Origin: a bacterium
Lineage (GTDB): Bacteria > Patescibacteriota > Minisyncoccia > Minisyncoccales > Minisyncoccaceae
Assembly (NCBI GenBank): GCA_023229485.1
Contig: JALNZJ010000019.1
Location: 1 to 6,989, forward strand
Direction: 5' to 3'
DNA: 6,989 nt
The notes below the pieces were generated by a model, which saw only the letters and a list, made by a program, of their open reading frames with translations, was not told where the DNA came from and did not search any database. Positions 1 through 4,108 of this stretch are shown in pieces. Position 1 is the first letter of the stretch, and the number at the start of each line of letters is the position of its first letter. Made by a program: the position numbers and the translations under genes.

Positions 1-1564
1 ATATGCATTCGTTATTAAATGCAACTTGAAAACGATTTTTTATCTCTTTTTTATCAATTGGTTTATAGCTATTATTTTTTAAAAAAATATTTGCTGCTTC
101 TAAAATAATTTCTGGATAGATAAAATCTTCTATCTCATAAGATGCCTTTTCACTACTATAACCATCACAACGAATAATATATTCTTTTTCTAATACAAAA
201 TTTTTATATTTACTTACATTAAGAGAATTGTATTCTTTTTTCCCTGCTTCGTCATAATCAACAATAACCTTGATATTTGGCGTATATATGAGTTCATCTG
301 AAAACTCTCTTAAGAATTGTAAATATCCCTTTATCTTTGAAGCGCCTCCTGATACTAAAATATTTGGCATATCCACCTCAAATTTTGCTGCCAATGAATT
401 TATGTATTCCTTGTCCTCTTCTCCTTCGACTAAGAGGTTATTGGGAAGTATAGCCCAAGAATCGTTATTACTTATTCCAAGATGATTTTTTATTTTTTGT
501 ATCTTTTCATTATTTGACATACTCTCATCGAAAAATGTATTAGCAGTATAGAATATTTCTTTTGGCTTTCTTACAAAAACTTTCTGCTCATATTTTGCCT
601 CAAAAAGAAAAACTGTTTCAATGGATTGTAAATCAATAAAATTATGGGAATGCGTTGTTAGTATTGCCTGTTGTTTTTTTGCAATATCCTTTAAATGGTT
701 AAAAACCTTTTTCTGTAAAGCTGGCTGTAAAAAAACCTCTGGCTCATCAATTCCCCAAATAATTTTTTTTGAGGTTTTTTCGGCAACATACTGCATTAAT
801 GAAATCAATATAATCCTTTGAATTCCACTTCCTTTTGATTCTAACGCATTATCATTTTTGTCATATAAAGTAAATTCAATAATTCCAGATAGCGCCTGTC
901 TTAATTTTACATACTCAGAAAAGAGAATTTTTACTTTCCAATCTCTTGAATCTATGCCAGGAATATCAACAATAAATTCATTTACTATCTTTTCAATATC
1001 TTTTGTCAATTTTTCAACAGCAACCTTTGAGCTATCAATAAAGTCATTAAATTTTTCTAATGGCTCTGTTTGTTTTTTCCGTAATGAGTCTAATCCAAAA
1101 GGAAGAACTTCATCGTCAATTATTTCATCAATTATTTCTGGTATATTAATATTACTAGCTTCGATAAAAATGAACCTAAAATTATTTAAAATCTGCCTAC
1201 TTTCTCTTTCCGATAACTTTTGTTTCCCATTCTTTTCTCCATCTATTTTTATTGAAACATCAAAGTCTTTATTTGGTATGAAGGTTGCTGATATCTTATA
1301 TTTATTTTTATCATCCTCAAAATATCCAGTGATTAAAGTATTAAATCCAGCGCCTCGCTTACCTTCCAAAATATCAAATGGAATATCTTTTCTTATATTA
1401 AATTTTTTTGGATTTAATGAAAAATATAAATCTAATGCTCTTAAAAAATTAGTTTTCCCGACATTATTTGCACCACAAATTGATATTCCCTTATTCTTAG
1501 GAAAAGTCAGTGACATGTTTGTTATCGATCTGTATCTTTGTATTTTAATTTTATTAAAAAACAT
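1..1564 (-). CDS. OLD-family ATP-dependent nuclease (ABC ATPase + TOPRIM), 3' end cut by window edge
   Basis: The frame is open from an ATG at 1564 to the window edge: 521 residues with no stop. The N-terminal half is a RecF/SMC-like ABC ATPase: Walker A GANNVGKT (31-38), signature-like SKGSGIQR (243-250), Walker B IIWGIDEPE (268-276) and H-loop TTHSH (303-307). A TOPRIM nuclease domain follows: LLVEGEEDKEY (E380, D384), VSGGASKI (404-411) and the metal-binding DYD of VIVDYDEAG (D436, D438). A later acidic patch, YEIEDF (476-481), fits the third acidic motif of OLD TOPRIMs. This order defines the OLD family, which includes phage P2 Old and GajA of the Gabija anti-phage system. Whether it is class 1 (stand-alone) or class 2 (paired with a UvrD-like helicase) cannot be decided, because the downstream gene is beyond position 1. 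The gene is very A+T rich. A cytoplasmic DNA-cleaving defence role is inferred from the family, not shown here. Confidence 0.9.
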   Translation of the reverse strand, partial: MFFNKIKIQRYRSITNMSLTFPKNKGISICGANNVGKTNFLRALDLYFSLNPKKFNIRKDIPFDILEGKRGAGFNTLITGYFEDDKNKYKISATFIPNKDFDVSIKIDGEKNGKQKLSERESRQILNNFRFIFIEASNINIPEIIDEIIDDEVLPFGLDSLRKKQTEPLEKFNDFIDSSKVAVEKLTKDIEKIVNEFIVDIPGIDSRDWKVKILFSEYVKLRQALSGIIEFTLYDKNDNALESKGSGIQRIILISLMQYVAEKTSKKIIWGIDEPEVFLQPALQKKVFNHLKDIAKKQQAILTTHSHNFIDLQSIETVFLFEAKYEQKVFVRKPKEIFYTANTFFDESMSNNEKIQKIKNHLGISNNDSWAILPNNLLVEGEEDKEYINSLAAKFEVDMPNILVSGGASKIKGYLQFLREFSDELIYTPNIKVIVDYDEAGKKEYNSLNVSKYKNFVLEKEYIIRCDGYSSEKASYEIEDFIYPEIILEAANIFLKNNSYKPIDKKEIKNRFQVAFNNECI

Positions 1565-1577
1565 TTAATCTTATTTG

Positions 1578-1583
1578 ATTATA
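1578..1583 (-). promoter_or_regulatory. Putative -10 box of the OLD nuclease gene
   Basis: A perfect TATAAT on the minus strand lies 13 bases before the ATG at 1564, so the transcript would have only about a 5-7 nt leader. No Shine-Dalgarno is visible (AAATAAGATTAA precedes the ATG), which fits near-leaderless initiation. The only -35-like hexamer (TTGAGG) is 19 nt upstream and overlaps the terminator hairpin, so the -35 is weak. Confidence 0.4.
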
Positions 1584-1590
1584 ATTTGTA

Positions 1591-1620
1591 AAAAATAACA
1601 CACCTCAAAATAAAGGTGTG
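1591..1620 (-). terminator. Rho-independent terminator, minus strand
   Basis: On the minus strand CACACCT (1620-1614) pairs with AGGTGTG (1605-1599) around an 8-nt loop, giving a 7-bp stem followed by TTATTTTT (1598-1591). It would end a minus-strand transcript coming from above 1620, just before the OLD gene's -10 box. No protein gene lies directly upstream on that strand, so the terminated RNA is either non-coding or readthrough from further up. The plus-strand side has no T-tract. Confidence 0.65.
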
Positions 1621-1630
1621 CTATCATCTT

Positions 1631-1687
1631 ATTGCATCCAGAGCCCCGAATCGGTCTCTCGATAAAGTTTTAATTGGCTCTGGCAAT
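1631..1687. repeat. Inverted repeat enclosing a box copy and reaching into the tRNA-like fragment
   Basis: On the plus strand ccagagcc (1638-1645) is complementary to ggctctgg (1676-1683). After a 3-nt bulge (1635-1637) the pairing continues with attg (1631-1634) against caat (1684-1687): 8 bp + 4 bp around a 29-nt loop. The loop contains one copy of the TATCGAGAGACCGA box. In a minus-strand RNA this hairpin would bury the CCA-like end of the tRNA-like fragment. No family is recognised. Confidence 0.5.
1649..1664 (-). repeat. Box copy 1 (TATCGAGAGACCGATT, read on minus strand)
   Basis: This copy is identical over 16 bp to the one at 1703-1718 and close to copies at 3659-3672 and 3695-3708. 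It starts exactly 10 nt after the CCA-like end of the tRNA fragment at 1675-1700. The copy at 3695-3708 has the same 10-nt spacing from the real tRNA-Asn CCA. Confidence 0.6.
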
Positions 1688-1700
1688 GCGACTCGAACCG
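1675..1700 (-). pseudogene. Degenerate tRNA 3' end (T-loop to CCA), tRNA-Asn-like
   Basis: Read on the minus strand, GGTTCGAGTC is followed by GCATT and then GCCAGAGCCA. This matches the layout of the tRNA-Asn 3' end at 3719-3742: T-loop, then acceptor strand, G discriminator and CCA at identical spacing. Ungapped comparison of the 49 nt from this T-loop through the downstream box with the same stretch at tRNA-Asn gives 35 identities by eye. It is not a working tRNA: GCCGG before the T-loop does not pair with CGCAT after it, and no D-arm or anticodon arm lies upstream. It may be an old att-type duplication or the remnant of a lost tRNA. Chance resemblance to conserved T-loop bases explains part of the match, but not the shared trailer. 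Confidence 0.4.
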
Positions 1701-1702
1701 GC

Positions 1703-1718
1703 AATCGGTCTCTCGATA
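1703..1718 (-). repeat. Box copy 2 (TATCGAGAGACCGATT, read on minus strand)
   Basis: This copy shares 16 bp with copy 1, at a 54-bp offset. With its flank (plus strand tcggtctctcgatactt, 1705-1721) it shares 17 bp with copy 3 at 3659-3675. It lies immediately 5' of the tRNA-like fragment on the minus strand. Confidence 0.6.
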
Positions 1719-1804
1719 CTTTTTCGTTTACCAGTAGCTTTAGGAGTAAATCCTAGCTTTGTTATCTATATTAATACATGTTTATTGAGATTATTCAAGC
1801 GTGG

Positions 1805-1833
1805 TTTACAATTTAGTTTAAATATGTTTTAAT
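1805..1833 (+). promoter_or_regulatory. Sigma-70 type promoter of the GNAT-ASCH gene
   Basis: The -35 is TTTACA (1805-1810). After a 17-nt spacer comes the -10 TTTAAT (1828-1833), preceded by TG at 1825-1826 (extended -10). The start point would be near 1840, leaving a leader of about 89 nt. The leader can fold a hairpin (CTTTG 1890-1894 with CAAAG 1901-1905, plus outer CTAC/GTAG) just before the ribosome binding site. Confidence 0.5.
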
Positions 1834-1917
1834 GACAGCGGCTTAATGCCAAGACAATGCAGTACTTTAAAAAACCTTTAACTACGCAGCTTTGTCCTAT
1901 CAAAGTAGTAGCTTAAC

Positions 1918-1923
1918 AGAGGG
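1918..1923 (+). promoter_or_regulatory. Ribosome binding site AGAGGG
   Basis: AGAGGG ends 5 nt before the ATG at 1929. It fixes the start of the GNAT-ASCH gene and is the clearest Shine-Dalgarno in the window; the other genes have weak or no such site. Confidence 0.65.
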
Positions 1924-1928
1924 ATAAA

Positions 1929-3272
1929 ATGAACTTAAAAATTCGTATCGCAGAAAGTGAAGATTTTAATTGGGTCGAAGACCTAATGCAATCTGCGCTT
2001 GAAGATTATTACGGAGGAGATCACCGGGCCCATGCCAAAAGGATTCTAAATGCTCACCTCTCCGGAGGAACTGATTATCTAGGGTTCTTTTCATTCGAAC
2101 AAAGAATGTTCATAATTGAGGTAGATGGAATCAGAGGAGGAATGATACATGTTGTCGGGAAAAGACAATCGACATACAAAATCAGCCCTTTGATCATATC
2201 TCCTGAATTCAGGGGAAAACTGGGACTCGGAGCCTTACTCCTTGATTTTGCCGAGACATATGCTAAAAAGCACGATGCAAGGCAAGTTTATTGTACAGTA
2301 GCCGAACAAAATATTTCTGCATTACAGTTCTTCCTTCGTAAGGGATTTATTCGAGCAGGAGAGTCAGAAAGCCATTACAAAAGTGGTATAAATGAAGTTA
2401 TGTTTTATAAGCCACTTCATGACTTAAAAAGTCTCACAAGCTTTGACTCAATAAATATTTCTGTCGTTCCTCTTGATGAAAACGATGAAGAAATGAAAAG
2501 ACAAACTGCAGAATTATTACTTAATCGCCTCTGTAATTCATTCGACGGAATAACAAGTGATTGGGTTTCCTCCTTATTTAATGGTTATGTGCGTCGTCAC
2601 ACCAAGGACATCAATGCAAAGTATAAACTTATCTTTGTGGCTCTTGATAGCAACGGACAAGTCATTGGAGTGGCAGGAGCAACTCCAAAAAAAGGAAATC
2701 CTATCAAAATCATGCCGCTTATAGCTAAAAACATATCTGCTTTTGAGGCACTACTAATTGATATTCCTTTTCAGCTTGTTCCATATGGACATAAGCTTTA
2801 TCTCCATATTGATCCAAGCGTGGAAGAGGTTATTTCCCTACAAAGACTGGGATGGAAACTAAATGCAGCTATGCCTTCTGCATACCGTCTAGATATCATA
2901 ACTCAACAATGGAGCTTAAACATAGGTGAATCAACAATGAGAATGATGAGAATTAAACAAAAATATTTTGACCTGATTCAATCTGGCAAGAAAACCCTTG
3001 AGGTTCGCGTCGGATACGAATCAATAAAACGTATCAAAGTCGGTGAGCGGATCCAGCTTGGATGCCACGTTAGTAATCAGGAAGTTAAGGTAATTGGGGT
3101 ACGAAATTATTCAACCTTCGAAGACATGCTCGCAATCGAGGATTGGAAACTAATTGTTCCCGATGCAAAATCAAAGGGAGAAACCCTTGCCTTGCTAAGG
3201 CAAATATATCCCAAAGACAAAGAAGTGCTCGGAGTTATAGTCCTCGAGTTCGAAAAACCTAGTAAAAACTAG
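1929..3272 (+). CDS. GNAT acetyltransferase - degenerate GNAT - ASCH domain fusion protein
   Basis: This is a 447-residue soluble protein with three parts. Residues 1-163 are a GNAT N-acetyltransferase domain with the acetyl-CoA pyrophosphate loop FRGKLGLGALL (94-104) and the typical C-terminal ALQFFLRKGF (131-140). Residues about 170-330 look like a second, degenerate GNAT fold (IFVALDSNGQVIGVAGA, then LQRLGWK) without a recognisable CoA loop. Residues about 338-443 form an ASCH domain: GKKTLEVRVGY (353-363; K355, E358), KVGERI (370-375) and E418 in the following helix. ASCH proteins are RNA-binding-like; one member, YqfB, removes acetyl from N4-acetylcytidine. Acetyl-transfer to RNA, a nucleoside or a small molecule is therefore possible, but the substrate is unknown. 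The gene is monocistronic between its own promoter and terminator, and by eye is less A+T rich than its neighbours, which suggests transfer. Confidence 0.85.
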   Translation: MNLKIRIAESEDFNWVEDLMQSALEDYYGGDHRAHAKRILNAHLSGGTDYLGFFSFEQRMFIIEVDGIRGGMIHVVGKRQSTYKISPLIISPEFRGKLGLGALLLDFAETYAKKHDARQVYCTVAEQNISALQFFLRKGFIRAGESESHYKSGINEVMFYKPLHDLKSLTSFDSINISVVPLDENDEEMKRQTAELLLNRLCNSFDGITSDWVSSLFNGYVRRHTKDINAKYKLIFVALDSNGQVIGVAGATPKKGNPIKIMPLIAKNISAFEALLIDIPFQLVPYGHKLYLHIDPSVEEVISLQRLGWKLNAAMPSAYRLDIITQQWSLNIGESTMRMMRIKQKYFDLIQSGKKTLEVRVGYESIKRIKVGERIQLGCHVSNQEVKVIGVRNYSTFEDMLAIEDWKLIVPDAKSKGETLALLRQIYPKDKEVLGVIVLEFEKPSKN

Positions 3273-3288
3273 GTTCTTTTTATTTTTA
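3256..3288. terminator. Bidirectional terminator over two overlapping stop codons
   Basis: aacctag (3256-3262) pairs with ctaggtt (3269-3275) around the loop taaaaa: 7 bp. On the plus strand the stem is followed by ctttttatttt. On the minus strand it is followed by TTTCG, with a further A-rich stretch upstream. The right arm contains CTAG (3269-3272), which supplies the TAG stop of both the plus-strand GNAT-ASCH gene and the minus-strand ASCH gene. The plus-strand T-tract is the better of the two. Confidence 0.7.
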
Positions 3289-3604
3289 TCCCTACAACCC
3301 CATATTTTTCCTGCTCTTCCTTAGAATAAAATTGTTCAATCTCTTTAAGAAGTTCTTCCTTTGAATTTCCTCCGAAATATTTACTAGGAAAATCAGAAAA
3401 TAATTCTTCAAATGATCGATAGCGATACAGTGCAACGACTTCAGTTAATATTTTTTCTATTTGATCTTCGTTGAAAGTAAATTCAATTTCATCTCCAATA
3501 TTAACTTTACTACGTTTTTCATCAAATAATCTTGACTCTATAATCTTATCTCCATTTTTTATTTTTACAAAAGGCTCATTGCCTAAATTCATCTTATGGG
3601 TCAT
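3269..3604 (-). CDS. Small ASCH-domain protein
   Basis: This is a 111-residue protein from ATG 3604, essentially one ASCH domain. The motif GDKIIESRLFDEKR (18-31) carries the family K (K20) and E (E23); NIGDEIEF (35-42) follows, then a helix with E83/E84 (SKEELLKEIEQFY), and a closing strand YGVVGIKIK. The length fits single-domain ASCH/YqfB-like proteins (about 100-120 residues), some of which hydrolyse N4-acetylcytidine; activity here is not shown. The frame extends upstream to an ATG at 3688, but that extension lies across a terminator and two repeat boxes, so 3604 was chosen. It is preceded by AAGAG 6 nt upstream and by a TATAAT at 3628-3623. ATG 3592 is an alternative. The gene converges on the GNAT-ASCH gene and shares its stop-codon bases. 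Confidence 0.85.
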   Translation of the reverse strand: MTHKMNLGNEPFVKIKNGDKIIESRLFDEKRSKVNIGDEIEFTFNEDQIEKILTEVVALYRYRSFEELFSDFPSKYFGGNSKEELLKEIEQFYSKEEQEKYGVVGIKIKRT

Positions 3605-3622
3605 TTTAACTCTTATAAAATA

Positions 3623-3628
3623 ATTATA
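3623..3628 (-). promoter_or_regulatory. Putative -10 box of the small ASCH gene
   Basis: A perfect TATAAT on the minus strand lies 18 nt before the ATG at 3604, directly after the tRNA-side terminator. The leader would be about 11 nt and carries AAGAG. No convincing -35 is seen; the expected place overlaps the terminator stem. Confidence 0.4.
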
Positions 3629-3636
3629 TCTTATAT

Positions 3637-3667
3637 AAATAAAGAGACCGACAGCAAGTCGGTCTCT
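3637..3667 (-). terminator. Terminator downstream of tRNA-Asn, built from box copy 3
   Basis: On the minus strand AGAGACCGAC (3667-3658) pairs perfectly with GTCGGTCTCT (3652-3643) around the loop TTGCT: 10 bp, followed by TTATTT. It separates the tRNA-Asn transcript from the ASCH gene. One arm of the stem is the repeat box itself. A smaller 5-bp hairpin (3674-3692, TTCCG/CGGAA) lies between this and the tRNA. Confidence 0.65.
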
Positions 3668-3672
3668 CGATA
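3659..3672 (-). repeat. Box copy 3 (TATCGAGAGACCGA, read on minus strand)
   Basis: It matches copies 1 and 2. The plus-strand 17-mer tcggtctctcgatactt (3659-3675) is identical to 1705-1721. Here the box also forms the 5' arm of a terminator stem. Confidence 0.6.
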
Positions 3673-3694
3673 CTTCCGCATTTATCACGGAAAA

Positions 3695-3708
3695 CCGCTC
3701 TCTCGATA
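3695..3708 (-). repeat. Box copy 4 (TATCGAGAGAGCGG, variant)
   Basis: It shares TATCGAGAGA and the following CG with the other copies. It begins exactly 10 nt after the tRNA-Asn CCA (3719), the same spacing as copy 1 to the tRNA-like fragment. A run of seven T lies between the CCA and the box on the minus strand. Confidence 0.5.
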
Positions 3709-3718
3709 AAAAAATCGT

Positions 3719-4026
3719 TGGCTCCGGCGGTAGGATTCGAACCTACAACCTATTGCTTACATTTATCCTAAAATTTCTTATAGGGATGGACTATATCATC
3801 ACCCTTCACAAAATGTGTTAGGGGCGAGGCGCTTCCCACTTATTTCTAAGCAGTACTCCTAAAAAGGATAGTCTCTGAACCTTCCCGATTTCTCGGGCTT
3901 GGCTGCGGATTGTCATGGGTTAAAACCTTTAGATTTCCCGCAATTCACCTCGTTTTTCAATCTCAATTTCTCGAGAAAGCTGCAAGTATTTTACAGGCAA
4001 CCGCGCTACCATTTCGCCACGCCGGA
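3719..4026 (-). tRNA. trnN: tRNA-Asn(GUU), interrupted by a group I intron
   Basis: Exons are 4026-3993 (34 nt) and 3759-3719 (41 nt), joining to a 75-nt tRNA with encoded CCA. The acceptor TCCGGCG pairs fully with CGCCGGA, followed by discriminator G and CCA. The D-arm is GCGA-AATGGTA-GCGC with the GG pair. The anticodon stem GTTGC pairs with GCAAT (one G-U). After splicing the loop is CTGTTAA, giving anticodon GTT. The variable loop is 5 nt (AGGTT); the T-arm is GTAGG-TTCGAAT-CCTAC. U1-A72 and G73 are the identity pattern expected for tRNA-Asn. Reading through unspliced gives no regular anticodon arm. The intron sits between anticodon positions 35 and 36. The gene is transcribed alone from the promoter at 4057-4084, ahead of the terminator at 3637-3667. 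Confidence 0.93.
3760..3992 (-). ncRNA. Group I self-splicing intron (233 nt) in tRNA-Asn
   Basis: The intron shows the conserved P, Q, R and S elements. P4 is TTGCGG (3943-3938) with CCGCAG (3908-3903). P6 is CCCGA-GAAA-TCGGG (3897-3884, GNRA loop). R is GTTCAGAGACTA (3880-3869) and S is GATATAGTCC; P7 pairs GACTA (3873-3869) with TAGTC (3793-3789). P1 pairs the exon end CTGT with GCAG inside the intron, leaving the expected U-G wobble at the 5' splice site; the intron ends in G (3760). P3 may be CGAGG (3952-3948) with CCTCG (3829-3825). Between P7 and P3 lie two small hairpins (TCCT-TTTT-AGGA and CTTA-GAAA-TAAG), suggesting a P7.1/P7.2 arrangement (IA-like), while the P element recalls IC introns; the subgroup is left open. 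No homing endonuclease is encoded. Confidence 0.93.
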
Positions 4027-4056
4027 ACAATTGCTAATTTTTTAATTAACAATAGT

Positions 4057-4084
4057 ATTATAACTATTTTCAAGAAAATATCAA
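4057..4084 (-). promoter_or_regulatory. Sigma-70 promoter of tRNA-Asn
   Basis: On the minus strand the -35 TTGATA (4084-4079) is separated by 16 nt from a perfect -10 TATAAT (4062-4057). Transcription would start near 4050, about 24 nt before the tRNA 5' end, a normal precursor leader. It is the best promoter in the window. Confidence 0.75.
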
Positions 4085-4108
4085 CCCCTATAATAAGCTA
4101 TCTTTTCT

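Larger units (their letters stand above)
1565..1928. other. 364-base region without a protein gene
   Basis: It contains, in order: the minus-strand -10 box, a minus-strand terminator, an inverted repeat, two box copies around a tRNA-3'-like fragment, a small perfect hairpin at 1741-1755 (TAGGA-gtaaa-TCCTA), and the promoter and leader of the GNAT-ASCH gene. I looked for a full tRNA, tmRNA, RNase P RNA and SRP RNA on both strands and found none. Confidence 0.6.

Noticed and set aside
858..1568. Long plus-strand open frame (236 codons), with smaller ones at 270-485 and 621-821
   Set aside because: They lie opposite the minus-strand OLD nuclease gene, whose frame carries all family motifs. The plus-strand translations show no recognisable domain.
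1674..1928. A tmRNA or complete tRNA around the tRNA-like 3' end; on the plus strand AACTACGCAGCT recalls a tmRNA tag
   Set aside because: The T-stem does not pair, no matching 5' acceptor strand or D-arm is found, and the tag-like bases run on without a proper tag end or flanking tmRNA pseudoknots.
3605..3688. N-terminal extension of the small ASCH protein to ATG 3688
   Set aside because: The 28 extra residues would be encoded by a 10-bp terminator stem, a repeat box and the TATAAT. ATG 3604 fits the ASCH domain start.
1649..3708. A CRISPR array made from the repeated boxes
   Set aside because: There are only four short (14-16 bp) copies at irregular spacing, two of them 2 kb away, with no uniform spacers and no cas gene.
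3960..4026. Reading the interrupted tRNA as tRNA-Tyr from the unspliced CTGTAAA loop
   Set aside because: The following bases do not close the anticodon stem, the variable loop is short, and joining the exons gives a perfect Asn loop CTGTTAA with G73.
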